DNA of 64,000 nt, taken from assembly GCA_030848705.1 (NCBI GenBank), contig CM061244.1:46851190-46915189 (forward strand), written 5' to 3'. Positions 11,355-22,757 of this stretch are shown here, one piece after another; position 1 is the stretch's first letter; each line of letters opens with the position of its first letter. Position numbers and translations under genes: made by a program. The notes below the pieces were generated by a model that saw only the letters and a list, made by a program, of their open reading frames with translations, ran no database searches and was not told where the DNA came from. The DNA is from Heracleum sosnowskyi (Eukaryota; Streptophyta; Magnoliopsida; Apiales; Apiaceae).

Positions 11355-11564
11355 CTCCCTCTGTCCCATTTTTATTGTCCAGCATCAAAAATCCACATTT
11401 TATTCGATCATATGAAATAAACTGATAGTTACCAAAAAGTTGTATTGCTTTTTATAAAAATTAACATAATTAACACATAATTTACCATATAAACTAAAAG
11501 TGGACAACAATTTTGGGACGAACGAAAAAGAAAATTTTGGACAATAAAACTGGGACGGAGGGAG
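11355..11564. mobile_element. Stowaway MITE (Tc1/mariner type), 210 bp
   Basis: The left end is CTCCCTCTGTCCC followed by ATTTTTATTGTCC. The right end on the other strand is CTCCCTCCGTCCC followed by AGTTTTATTGTCC. Inverted ends are about 27 bp and the element is flanked by TA at 11353-11354 and 11565-11566. All three hallmarks of Stowaway (terminal sequence, TA duplication, small size without ORF) are present. Confidence 0.95.
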
Positions 11565-11566
11565 TA

Positions 11567-12012
11567 CTTTCTTTTCAAAAGTCAAAGTTTGTTTTTTTGT
11601 TTTCTAATGAATTCTTTTAATTAACTTATTTTTAATATGCAAATTTTCTTATAAAATTTGAATGTTGCTTAATAGTTGTTAGTTATACACACAGTACATA
11701 TCTTATGTAGTGGTATTGATGTAGCATGTGATAATTTTCTTGTACCTAGATGAGGGGCCATATATGATGGCGTTTTGTCCCATATTTGATGGTATGTTGA
11801 TCATAATTGATGGTAATTGATTTTGTGTGATTTTAAATAAAAAAAATTTTAAAAAAATGAAGAGCTCTAGGCCTTAATAATATACATGTTATTTGCCAAA
11901 ATTTTATAGATGTCTTGCAAATTATGTGTTAATTAGATACTATTAGTTTTTAAATTTATTTTCACTATTTTCGATATTAAGTTACTCCAAATGACTTTGG
12001 TTAATTTTCTGC
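11567..12012. other. AT-rich DNA, nothing recognised
   Basis: No coding frame, terminal repeat or RNA gene is visible. The phrase TTGATGGTA recurs twice near 11788-11815, probably by chance. Confidence 0.5.
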
Positions 12013-12346
12013 TTTTTTTTTGCCATCAAAGTGAAATTTATTAAAACTTCAAATCATTCTTCAATGCACGATAGAGTTCTGGGTAGGTATTCCCCTCACT
12101 CTAAAAACTCAGCTATAGAACTATTGGGTCTCGGTAGAAAATGAGCCACTTTGTTGGGTTAACAAAATTCAGTGTCACATGATGTTTTTTTAACTCAGAA
12201 AATAACAGTTTACATTCATCTACCACCCTACCAAGATATGAGAGGTTGACAAAAGAACAGCAGATCGCTTGAACGATCTTGAGACAATCAATTTCGACCA
12301 CGACGGGTTGTGTGAACCTGTCTTTTACCTAGCTCAACGCTTCTTT
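12013..12346 (-). pseudogene. LINE 3' fragment: RNase H domain piece, 3' UTR and poly(A)
   Basis: On the minus strand the sequence reads EALS, a stop, then VKDRF, followed by VVEIDCLKIVQAI and later VDECKLLFSELKKH. It continues after a frameshift as VAHFLPRPNSSIAEFLE. This is the pattern of the plant RNase H-like domain found at the C-terminus of L1-type LINEs (also in some host proteins). It is followed by a 3' UTR and a run of nine A residues (Ts at 12013-12021 on the plus strand). The in-frame stop (TAG where W is expected) and the frameshift show it is dead. Its 5' side is cut off abruptly next to the gag fragment at 12351. A processed pseudogene of a host RNase H-like protein is an alternative. 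Confidence 0.65.
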
Positions 12347-12350
12347 TATT

Positions 12351-12508
12351 CCAATCTCGATCATTGGAATAAAGGGACCATGCTTTAGAATGTCTAAATA
12401 CATGGGGTTAGAAGCTTTGATGAAAAGCAACATCTTCTTTTTCCATAAACTGTAGTGCTCCTTGTTAAAGGGAGGAATCTTGATACTGCTTAGTTTCTGT
12501 GAACTCAT
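12351..12508 (-). pseudogene. Truncated gag start of a second copy A-type element
   Basis: The first roughly 52 codons of gag (start MSSQKLSSIKIPPFN, ATG at 12506-12508) are followed by an abrupt junction at 12351 to LINE sequence. Over its length it is almost identical to the gag start of copy A at 39114-39271. It is preceded by its own primer-binding site and the LTR at 12559-13787, so it is the beginning of a second element in the same orientation whose remainder is deleted. Confidence 0.8.
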
Positions 12509-12544
12509 TCTTGATCTTTTCCTGTTTGTGCGTTAACAGCCTAC

Positions 12545-12556
12545 GCTCTGATACCA
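12545..12556 (-). other. Primer-binding site (initiator Met tRNA) of the truncated start
   Basis: The minus strand reads TGGTATCAGAGC, complementary to the 3' end of plant initiator tRNA-Met, two bases inside the LTR end. This is the usual copia primer. Confidence 0.9.
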
Positions 12557-12558
12557 CT

Positions 12559-13787
12559 TGTTAGGAATGAATACCACTTAGAAACTAGACAGAGGGGGGG
12601 TGAATGGATAGTTTGATAGATTTTCGATTTCTTGAAACTAAATAAACTGTAAATGATTATAATGTGTAGTATGCAGAAAATAAACAACAAGCACAATCAC
12701 TTTAATCTACTTTGTATTAAGTAAATTAAATACTACAACTTTCCAAAAATTCACAATCGAATTTATGGCTTCTAAACAAGAACAGTTTGTATCTTGCTTG
12801 CTTACAGAGAAAAGAGTGCTTAAGATAAAACTTTGTGTATCTCTCTTACAGCTAACAATAGGGTGTGCATGATATATATAAGTCCTATACAAACTAGTGC
12901 ACACACCTATTTTTACATAGTTGCCCCTAGCTGAAAGTCCAACTTGTCCTGCCATAGGAGGTTAACTGTGTCAGGAAGGACCACCTGCTTTTCGGAGTCT
13001 TTCCCGTTTCTGTAGCTGCTTGTCTCTTATCTTTCTCTCCAAGTTTAGCTGTAGATTTGCCATCTGTTCTTTGGACCACCTTGCCAGAACAAATGCTTCA
13101 GTATTTGTCTTCTTTGATTCTTGGTTCTGTACCTTGATTTGTCTTGTTATAAACGGCTGAATGTTGATGTCGTGAACTCCACTTCATTCCTGACTATGCG
13201 ATGTCACTTGTAAAGACTACGCGATATGACCTTGAGGACTTTGCGACATAGGTCATTTGAGGACTACGTGATCTAGCCTTTTTGAGGACTATGCGACATA
13301 GGCTTTCTGAGGACTTCACGATCTAGTACATCTTGACTTTGCTGACTTCAACACTTCACGACATGAATCTTGAAGACTTCACGACATAGTACAAAATGGA
13401 CTATGTGATCCAGCACTTCTCGACATGGATATTTGTGACTTCACGACATAGCTTTATTCTGACTTTGCTATATAATGCCTTAGACAAATTTCTGCAACTT
13501 ATTTCTTCAGGGCCTTATTCATCTCTATCCTGCTGCATGAACAATTCTAAACTTCTACCAGGACAATTATTCAATGGCCTATATACATTCTAGATTGCAG
13601 GAAACTTACTAAGCTCATTATAATTCTGAGCATACATGATCAAGCTAATGTTCATGAGAACAAGACAAGTACATAGAGAGACCTATACTATATCCCAGTG
13701 ATAGAAATCACTAGGTCATGCAGTGTGACATAGTCACATAGTGTAGGCTTGTTAATGGTGGTACTCAGACATGTCTTGAGCCTAACA
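12559..13787 (-). repeat. Left LTR of copia copy A (also 5' LTR of the truncated start)
   Basis: On the minus strand it starts TGTTAGGCTCAAGACATG after a polypurine tract and ends CATTCCTAACA before a primer-binding site. It therefore acts structurally as the 3' LTR of copy A and the 5' LTR of the truncated copy. Length is 1,229 bp against 1,230 bp for the other LTR of copy A; by eye I count roughly fifteen differences. It holds a degenerate array of the CGACATAG-type motif at 13190-13470. Confidence 0.9.
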
Positions 13788-13798
13788 ATCTCCCCCAA
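13788..13798 (-). other. Polypurine tract of copy A
   Basis: The minus strand reads TTGGGGGAGAT immediately before the LTR start at 13787. The same tract precedes the 3' LTR of copy B. Confidence 0.85.
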
Positions 13799-13933
13799 AT
13801 TGTGAGTAAGATCCTTAGGCATAATTTCATGTCTGATAACAAGCCTAACCAACATAAGAAGGAACATATGTAAGGAAGATAGAAATGTGAACAGAATTTG
13901 ATAACAACTTGGAAATTCAGGCTTACAGAATTG

Positions 13934-16900
13934 TCATTGTTGCTTAACTGCTTCTTTTTCCAGTTGCTTGTCAAGAAGATCATCATAAATCTTCTTCTTC
14001 CTTATTTCTTCTCTTCTCTTCATGTCAATTATGGCTTCTTGAAGTTCTTCTCTTGCAAGTAGTTCTTCAATGAGAGGAGAGTCTTTTAGATCATCAATTG
14101 CAGCTTTGAGGGCACTCTCCACATATGAATCAAGAAACTCCATCCTTATCTTGCTTTTGCCTCCATGTGAATTTTTGTACTCCATAATATAAGGATTTTG
14201 TTTTACTCTGCAAAGCCCTTTCTTCCTCAGCTCCTTTGCTCTTTCCTCCATTTCAACCATCTCTTTCTCTTTCTGAATTATCTTCTCTTCATTTTCCTTC
14301 CTCAGATTTTCTTCATAATCAGAATGCATCTTCATAAACCTGGCTATCTCTATTTTCCACATCCTTTCTTCCTTTTCTTCAAAGTTTAAAATAGCATTTA
14401 TCCTTTCCAATTCATATTTAGGAAAATACTGCCAGCTTCCTTGCTTCATCATTCTTTCTCTTCCATCAGTGTATTTGATCTCTAGATGATCTAGCTTCAC
14501 CTTGACTTCAAAGATTCTTTGAGCTCTCAAAAATGCTAGGTCATCTTCATCATAGTCTTCATCCAGAGGAAGCACTTTGATCCCTACTACATTAGTGATT
14601 GCCCCATTCTTCTTTATTATCCTTTTCCTTCTGGCTACACTCTTGATCTTCAATTATTTCACTTGAGGTAGCTTGCTGGAGCAGGGAGAATTAGTCTTCA
14701 GTGCCACATCACTTGGAAGTAGCTTCATTCCTTTCCCTTTCATCCACTGTAACACTCCACTAGCTGTGACTTTGTGGAAGTGTCTTTTAGATTTTTCCTT
14801 TGTGGCTACACTTTTCTTCTGTGGCAAATCAGGTTCAGAGGTCTTGGATAAAGATTTTGGAGGATCATTACTGACAGTACCCACCCTAGACTTTGAGTCT
14901 TGTGTTGTGGTTAAGGCACTGCTAGCAATGTCCTTGACTTGCTGATTTCCACTACTTGTCTTCTTGACAGTTTCTTTATCTCCCTTAGGGTCCTTGTCTT
15001 CACCAGCATCTTTTGATCTCTTTGATGATTTGCTCTTGCTGCTGTCACTTGATCCACCCTTATTGCTCCTTGTTTGAGATCTCCTTCTATATTTCTCTTC
15101 ATCATCCTCCTCATCATCTTTCTTCTTGCTTCTTTCCTTGAGTGACTCAGGAATGGTTCCATGAATCAAGAAGGATTGTAGAGTTTGAATCATTTCAAGC
15201 TCTTCAGCTGTTCTTACTCCTTTCTTGGATCTCAACATCTGCAACACTTGATTTATCTTGGGATTGTTCTTGAATGACAGATGAGCAGGAATCACCAATT
15301 GATCAATGTTGTTTGATTTGCTTAGGCTTTGAAAAAGTATTGTCCTTGGGTTAGAAATAACTTCAGGCAATATTAGGAATTGATCTTTTGATAAGTCATC
15401 AAACATCCTCTTGTTGTTTGCCCCATCCTTCTCAATCAATTCCAGAATTGTGGACAGTTCAGTAAACCTCAGTTTCTCTAGAGTTTGAAATGATAGATGC
15501 CACAATCAATTGTCCTTGCACACCATGATAACTTCTCTTAGATGGACATCCTTGATTTTTCTGACTGCTACAGTGAGGTACTTGATTCTCTCCTTGATCT
15601 TTTCTCTGTAGATTCTTGTATCTCCTTGAGCACTGCTGTTGATGGCTTTCAGAAACTCCAGAAAGGCCTCATCATGATAGATGTGAGAGTTGGCAACTTC
15701 CTGTAGCTTGGCCTCAGTGATAATTACAGCTTTGATAGGTTTGGCATTAGGAATTGGTTGAGGAGCTGAAATGTCCTTTGGCATTGTAGAGGGATGGAAG
15801 GTAGTTGTGACTGTGCTTCTTTGACCTTGAGCATTGATGACATCCACAGAGGGAAGAGTTATTGGCTTTAAGCTTACTTCAGAAATTATGCCCTTAAGCT
15901 TTTGCTGCTTGGCAGGTACTCCCCCTCTCTTTTCCAAAATGACCTCATTTCCTTTCTCCCCCTTAGGCTTGTGATCAGACAAGACGTCTTGAGCTTCTCC
16001 AGGAATAGGCAGGTTCATGCTTCTGATCATGGAGGTCATCATTTGTTGTTGTACCAACAGAATGTTAGAAGTTGAGTTGGTTTGATCAGCCATTTTTGCA
16101 TTGAGGAGCTCCAAGGAATGCGAAATCCCTTGGTTTTCAGATTTCAAAGATGCCACTTCCTTCTCCAACCTTTCCACCTTGGAAAACAGCTGCTCAGACT
16201 TGAAGGGATTGAGGGCCTGATCCTTGAGCTTTGAGAAGTCAAATTTTGTGATGTTGGAGACATGAACCTCATTTACCAGTTTGTCACCATACTGGTTTTT
16301 CCACAGCACTGAGGGCATAGAGTTGATATTGATGTTGGACTGCAATTGGTTGTCTAACTTGGTGGACATTTTCTTCAAATTGTCAGCCACCATAGCTAGA
16401 GATAGATCCATTGTAGATACTTGCTGAGTTGTCTTCCTGACTTCTTTGAGGATGCCATCCACCTTGGGAAAATCAGAGAGATAGGCATTCCTGAGCTGAA
16501 CCATGGATTGGTCAGTTTCCTCCTTGATAGTTGAGACCTCTGATTGAAGACCTTTCCCAAGATAGTGCAGAGCCTTCAATTGACTTTTGTATACCTCATT
16601 CACTGCCTCATAGATATCTACAGGAGAAAGACCCTTGGCATTTGATCCTAGAGCTGTGAGATAGTCTTCCCTGAGATAGGCCAGTGCATCCTTCAGCTTT
16701 ACAGACCTCTTAGCATCCAACCAGGCATCCACATTTCCATCATGTTGGGCCTCATATACAATCTTTTCTGCTTGAGCCTCAACATCCTCCTTTTGACAGA
16801 GCAAAATGGCTTCATAGTCCTGATTTGGAAGTCCAGCTGTTAGGAGATGTTGGGCAATCTTTGAGAACTCATCTATCTGTGCCACATGAAGATTTTGCAA

Positions 16901-18782
16901 TTCTTCTCCCGTCAATTGTGAGGGCACAGATGATGATCCTGAAGGCCTATCATGTTGCACAGGCTTCAGCCATTCTGACATTGTGGCATGAGCCAAGTTA
17001 GAGCTGTTGTGAGGCACCTCAGGGGGGATTGATTGATGAGTGTCCTCCAGTCTTGGAATGACTGTGGAGTCTGATGTTGTCCCCATTGAAATGGGATGAG
17101 TGACAACATCATCTCCATGTTCCTGTGAAGGCATGTCCATGTCCATAAGGAATGGAGAGTTTGGCATAGAGTCTCCGGTGAGAACTGGTGAAGCCTCTAT
17201 GTTTGTGTTGGTGTCATTAGGATATGCCCCAACATGCATTCCCTGACCAACTAGATGTGGTTCCTGGGTGGTGAGCACAGTGTCATGCACCATGTCACTT
17301 GAGGTTGGCTCAATCACAGATTTGGATTGTGATTGATCAATTGCAGAAATGTCATGAGAATGACTATTCTGTGGAGAAGAAATGTTAGATGTAGATTCTG
17401 GAAGAGAAGTGTGGTGTGGTGTAGATTGGATTTTGGCAACTCCCCCTGAGAAATAGGAGGAGTTTCAAATGTGATGTGCTATCCACTCAGTGTGTCATCA
17501 CCCTTATTTCTCCTAGGGTCAAGAGTGAGTTCTTGACCCTGTGCTGACTCTATACAGAATGTAGTGGGGAGGCTACTCTTTTCAATACCAATGCCCTGTT
17601 GAGAGGACATTGACAGTAATAGGTGTACCCCTTTTTGCACATCTAAATCCTGTTGGGAGGATTCAGTGGTGGCTATTTCTTTAGATTTCTTCTTTGGTCT
17701 TGTGAGCTGTGACTCAGATTCCTCACATCCTATTTCTACAGACTCATTTATGATAGCTAAGGGTCTCTTCTTCATCTTCTTTTTAGTAACACCAGTCTTT
17801 TGAGAGACTGGGGCACTTGGCTCCCTAATAACTACTATTATGTTTGCAGGGGGTCATTGGATGGGTTAGGAAGGCTTGGGTTAGACTCTTTAGCTTCAGC
17901 AGCCTTAGCCTTTCCTTTCCAAGAAATTTCATGATATTGGGGCTGATCAAGTGTGTAAGTTTTGAATGTGTTTTGCATATGCTCTGTCACACTCAAAATT
18001 ACATCAACTTGATTCCTAGTGTCCAATGTACCAAATAGAACTTTGGACATGGACTTAGGATAAGCCAACTTTGTTGTGTCTATCCCTTCTAATTCATACA
18101 ACTGAGAATCTAAATGATTTAAAATGCATTGAAGAAAACGAGGATAGAAGATTTCAGTACCTCTGTTGCGTGGAGATTTACCTAACCTTTGAGCCAATTC
18201 CCTTACAATGATTGCTCCTACATTGATTTCCTGGTTGTATGCCAGGGAATGAGCAAGCCTCACTACAATGTGGCTAATTTGATCCCACCCAGTCTTTCTG
18301 CACAGAAACACCTTCTGCAGAGCATCAAATAGGAACGACCACTCCCTTCTTACATGCTTCTTGGTCAACTTCCCCATATCTATCTCATCAGCATACTTTA
18401 TCAGTGACAAGAAATCCACCATTTCCTTGGCATTGGCTTCAGCATCATGCCCCTCAGTCTTAAAACCAAATGTTTCATTCACTTCTTTCTCCCCAAATAC
18501 CAACTCCTTTCCTCCAATACTGCAGGTTACTTCATAGAATGAAGTGCCATCTTCCCTCGCCAGTAAAGAGCAATTGGTTGTCCTCCAAAACGCCTCAAGG
18601 ATATCAACATACATGGGTGGATTCATCGTCAACGCCTGACGAAGATATGAGGTGTTTAAAAAACTTACAAAGCACTTATATCTTGGGTTTGCCTCGGTTT
18701 CAGATGGAATGGTGAGAAAATTGGTTTCTTTGGGAATGGTTAAAGGGTTAGAAGAAGAAGCTGTTTGAGATTTGGGTGCCAT
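13934..18782 (-). pseudogene. Extra (env-position) ORF of copy A, heavily broken
   Basis: The ATG at 18780-18782 begins MAPKSQTASSSNPLTIPKET, and homology to the ORF of copy B continues to 13934. It is broken by a frameshift near 17838-17775, an in-frame stop near 17478 (GAG to TAG), another frameshift between 17478 and 17317, a TGC-to-TGA stop at about 15508, and a TAA at about 14656. It keeps the same order of regions as copy B: N-terminal globular domain, Ser/Thr/Pro/Gln-rich stretch, helical middle, basic/acidic patch, and E/K-rich coiled-coil C-terminus. Its promoter has been separated from it by copy B. The product is not recognised as any enzyme. Confidence 0.85.
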
Positions 18783-18870
18783 TTGAAATTAAGATTGAAG
18801 AAGAGAGAAGAGAGTTTGAATTTAGGTTTTAGAAATTGAGAGCAATAGACAGAATGAGAAGTTGTGAACG
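18783..18870 (-). promoter_or_regulatory. Leader of the copy A extra ORF, cut from its TATA box
   Basis: This is the CT-rich leader (on the minus strand) that in copies B and C lies between the TATA box and the ATG. The upstream half of this promoter now lies at 32997-33614 on the far side of copy B. Confidence 0.7.
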
Positions 18871-18875
18871 GTCGG
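18871..18875. repeat. Target-site duplication GTCGG, left copy (copy B)
   Basis: GTCGG directly precedes the TGTTAGG start of copy B and also directly follows its end at 32992-32996. It proves B is a single intact insertion. Confidence 0.95.
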
Positions 18876-19361
18876 TGTTAGGCTCAAGACATGTCTGAAT
18901 ACCACTATTAACAAGCCTACACTATGTGACTATGTCACATTACATGACCTAGTGAGTTCTATCACTGGGATGTAGTATAGGTCTCTAAATGTACTTGTCT
19001 TGTTCTCATGAACATAAGCTTGATCATGTATGCTCAAAGTTATAATGAGCTTAACAATGTTTCTTGCATCTAGATTGTATATAGGCCATTGAATAATTGT
19101 CCTGATAGAAGTTCAGAAGTGTTCATGCAGCAGGATAGAAATGAATAAGGCCATGAAGAAATAAGTTGCAGAAATTTGTCTAAGGCATTATATAGCAAAG
19201 TCAGAAGAAAGCTATGTCGTGAAATCACCAATATCTATGTCGTGTAGTGCTACATCGCATAGTCCATTTTGTACTATGTCGAGAAGTCCTCAAGACTCAT
19301 GTCGTGAAGTGTTGAAGTCAGCAAAGTCAAAGAAGCCTAGATCGTGAAGTCCTCAGAAGCC

Positions 19362-19560
19362 TTATGTCGCATAGTCATCAAATGACCTATGTCGCATAGT
19401 CATCAAATGACCTATGTCGCATAGTCATCAAATGACCTATGTCGCATAGTCATCAAATGACCTATGTCGCATAGTCATCAAATGACCTATGTCACATAGT
19501 GATCAAATGACCTATGTCGCATAGTGATCAAATGACCTATGTCGCAAAGTCTTCAAAGGC
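19362..19560 (+). repeat. 25-bp tandem array of two interlocked dyads, seven units
   Basis: Seven 25-bp units start at 19362, 19387, 19412, 19437, 19462, 19487 and 19512, followed by a degenerate unit at 19537. Each consensus unit is the dyad CTATG-TCG-CATAG joined to the dyad GTCAT-CAA-ATGAC, sharing one G. Unit 6 has TCA for TCG (a CpG loss), and units 6 and 7 have GTGAT for GTCAT. The array lies about 350 bp upstream of the LTR TATA sequence. Confidence 0.95.
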
Positions 19561-19908
19561 TATATCGCGTAGTCCTCACAAGTGAGATCGCGAAGTCAGG
19601 AATGAAGTGGAGTTCACGATATCAACACTTAGCCGTTTACAACAAGACAAATCAAGGTACAGAATCAAGAATCAAAAGAGACAAATACTGAAGCATTTGT
19701 TCTGGCAAGGTGGTCCAAAGAACAGATGGCAAATCTACAGCTAAACTTGGAGAGAAAGATAAGAGACAAGCAGCTACAGAAACGGGAAAGACTCCGAAAA
19801 GCAGGTGGTCCTTCCTGACACAGTTAACGTCTTATGGCAGGACAAGTTGGACTTTCAGCAAGGGGTAACTGTGTAAAAATAGGTGTGTGCACTAGTTTGT
19901 ATAGGGCT

Positions 19909-19917
19909 TATATATAT
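19909..19917 (+). promoter_or_regulatory. Probable TATA box of the copy B 5' LTR
   Basis: TTATATATA lies downstream of the motif array and about 310 bp before the LTR end. The same sequence is conserved in the LTRs of A and C. The transcript would start about 30 bp further on. Confidence 0.6.
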
Positions 19918-20233
19918 CATGCACATCCTACTGTTAGCTGTAAGAGAGATACACATAGTTTTTATCTTAAGCTCTTTTCTCTGTAAGCAAGCAAGTTCAA
20001 ACTGTTCTTGTTTAGAAGCCAGAAATTCGATTGTGAATTTCTTGGAAAGCTGTAGTATTTAATTTGCTTATACAAAGTAGATTAAAGTGATTGTGTGTGT
20101 TATTTACTTTCTGCATATTACATATCATAATCATATACAGTCTTTTACTTAGTTTTCAAGAATCGAAAAATATATCAAACTATCCATTCACCCCCCCTCT
20201 GTCTAGTTTCTAGTAGTATTCATTTCTAACAAG

Positions 20234-20245
20234 TGGTATCAGAGC
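20234..20245 (+). other. Primer-binding site (initiator Met tRNA), copy B
   Basis: TGGTATCAGAGC begins two bases after the LTR end. It is complementary to the 3' end of initiator tRNA-Met. Confidence 0.93.
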
Positions 20246-20281
20246 GTAGGCTGTTAACGTACAAACAGGAAAAGATCAAGA

Positions 20282-22746
20282 ATGAGTTCACAGAAACTAA
20301 GCAGTATCAAGATTCCTCCCTTTAACAAGGAGCACTACAGTTTATGGAAAAAGAAGATGTTTCTTTTCATCAAAGCTTCTAACCCCATGTATTTAGATAT
20401 TCTAAAGTATGGTCCCTTCATTCCAATGATCGAGATTGGTGAAACAACCAATGGCACTGAGATTGTACCAGCAAAACATGTGCCCAAAGATCCCTCAAAA
20501 TACACTGATCCTGAAAAGGAAAAAGTAGCACTGGATGGACATCTTCAACTTATCATTTGTGAATCTATGGACTTCAACATGTATGGCACTGTTGCTCATT
20601 GTACTAGTGCCAAGAAGATGTGGGATCTTATAGAAGTGCTCTGTGAAGGAACTACTGAAGTAAGAAAGAACAAGAAGCAGATTCTTGTTTCACAATATGA
20701 AGCCTTCATGGCTCAGCCAAAAGAGGGAATCACAGAAGTGTTTGAGAGATTCAACAAGCTGATAAACGAGCTCAAACTCTATGACAAACACTATGAAACA
20801 GAAGAGCTCAATATGAAGTTTCTATTAACTCTTCCAGATCACTTGGAACCAAGAATCTCTTCCCTTAAAGAAAGAGATCTAACAAAGATTGGTTTTGATG
20901 TGTTGTATGGTGTTTTAAAGACATATGAGTTAGAGCTGTTTCAAAAGAGATCTATTCAATCAAAGCAAGGATTAGTGGCTAATACCTCCTGTGCACTTAT
21001 TACTGACAACCTAAGTCAAAGAATGGACTCTCTTAAAATCAGTCAGATCAAGATTGAGGAACTGGAAGTTGAAAACACTGGTGATGAGGCCCAAGTTGTC
21101 TATGATTTGCCTGAGGATGATGAGTTTTACAGCATGGAAGAACTGGACAAAATGGAAAACAAATCTTTTGCTTATATGGCTAGGAGGTATCCTAACATAA
21201 GGTTTAAAAGAAAGCAGCCATTCAGGTCCAAGTTCAATACTGGAAACACTGGTGGATCTAGTGGCTCAAACACCTTCAATAAAGGAAAGGGTTTGCTGGT
21301 GCTGCTAAAGGTGGATACAAGACAGGAAGTATGGATAGGACCAAAATAAGGTGCTATAACTGCAATGAACTTGGGCATTTTGCCACTGAGTGCAAAAAGC
21401 CTAAACAAGTCAAGAAGGACAAAGCATACTTAGAGCTTGAAGCTAAGTATGAGGCTCTACTCAAGAAACAACAGGGCAAAGCTTTTATTGCTGAGGGAAA
21501 ATGCTGGGATGACTCTGATGAAGAAGAAGAACAAGAGTACTCAAACTATGCCTTGATGACATTTTCTGATGATGGTAATTCAAGTCAGGTACCTATTCTT
21601 ACTTCTCTTGATATGACTCCCCTTCAATATAAGAAAACTGTTGAAGATATGAGCACTGAGATGTTTAATATTCATACTAGCATGTTAGTAGCTAATGAAG
21701 AAATTGATAGACTAACTGCTAAGAATGTTGAGCTTACAGAAAAGAATGAGAAACTTGAGTTAATGGTTGTGAACCTGGATGGTTTGAAAAAAGAGGTTGA
21801 GTATCTTAAAAACAAAGTGATTTGTGCTGAACAGATAGAGAAAGCCCTTAGGGAACAAATTGCTGAAACTGAACTGAAACTAAGAAGCTTTAAAAACTCC
21901 TCTGAACTTATTCAAACCTATCACAAGGAACACACTGGAGACTGCAAGGTTGGAGTTGGTTTTGACTATGAAAATGACAAGGGAAGGAAGAAGGTCAAGG
22001 GCAAAGGAAAGGAAACTTTTACAAACAAAAATACCCCAACCATACTGTCAAGTGTTGAACAGCCCATCTTCAGAAAGAGTGATGTTGAGTTTGATGAGGA
22101 ACTACTGATCATCAAGCAACAGCTACTTGAAGAAGATGAGGCTGCTAAAAACACTTCTTCTTTTCCTGAACTTGTCAATCAGAAAGAGACCAAAGACAAT
22201 CTTGTCAAGAGTCCTAAAGCAAAGAAAGAAGCTGTTAAGAAAAAGAAACAAAACAGAAATGGTAAAGTTGGTGTTAGCAAGGGAAACAACTATGCTTATG
22301 TGCCAAATGCTCCCAGGAAACAATGTCAAAAATGCCTATCTGTTAATCATTTGACTCATAAGTGTAGTAAGCCTGAAATTGTTGAAGTTGACAACCTGAG
22401 TAACCATTCTGCCAGCATAAATTCTAGTCATGATTCTTTCTGTGGTAAGCCAAACTGCATGACATGCTATGTGACTGTGATTGCTAACTGTTTTTCTCTT
22501 AAACATAAACTTGACTCTGCACAATCTGGTGAATCACACACACATATGTATTCTCACAGGACAGGGTCCCCAATCAAGGTTGAGAGGGTGAAAACTTCAT
22601 GTGAGCCTAAGAGTGCAAACTCCAAAGCCACAGAAAAAGTGAAGTCTCCTACTATGAGAAATGCAATTTATGACAGAAGAATTGTTAATCAAAATGTTTC
22701 TAAATCAGCTGGACCCTACCAAGTGTGGGTACCAAAAACAACTTAG
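20282..22746 (+). pseudogene. gag: gag of copy B, one frameshift
   Basis: The ATG at 20282 follows the primer site by 37 bp and gives MSSQKLSSIKIPPFN, the same start as in A and C. Order of parts: a UBN2-type gag domain (about residues 1-250), a basic linker, a CCHC knuckle (CYNCNELGHFATEC, about 21352-21393), a long coiled coil (about 21640-21920), a lysine-rich stretch and a second CCHC knuckle (CQKCLSVNHLTHKC, about 22324-22365). The reading frame shifts at about 21286-21292, where copy C has one more A in an A/G run. The product would coat RNA and form the particle. It ends with a TAG at 22744-22746, 11 bp before the pol ATG. Confidence 0.92.
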
Positions 22747-22757
22747 TCATTTTGTGA

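Larger units (their letters stand above)
18876..20231 (+). repeat. 5' LTR of copy B, 1,356 bp
   Basis: It starts TGTTAGGCTCAAGACATG and ends CATTTCTAACA. U3 contains a GTGAC-TAT-GTCAC dyad at 18926-18938, about sixteen CpG-centred motif copies from 19210 to 19600 including a 25-bp tandem array, then a TATA-like sequence at 19909-19917. A C-rich tract ending CTCTGTCTAG lies about 40 bp before the end. It is 46 bp longer than the 3' LTR because it has two more 25-bp units and four fewer Cs. Confidence 0.93.

Noticed and set aside
12707..12955. Open frames in the LTRs, such as 12707-12955, 39470-39718, 40825-41010 and 54861-55046, recurring with the same translation.
   Set aside because: They recur only because the LTRs recur. 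They lie around the TATA and leader part of the LTR and have no start context or domain.
19362..19560. The regular 25-bp direct repeats could be read as a CRISPR-like array.
   Set aside because: Units are contiguous with no unique spacers, lie inside a retrotransposon LTR of a plant, and no cas genes are present.
20234..20245. A tRNA gene at the TGGTATCAGAGC sites.
   Set aside because: Only the acceptor-complement is present, directly after each LTR; no cloverleaf can be drawn. It is a primer-binding site.
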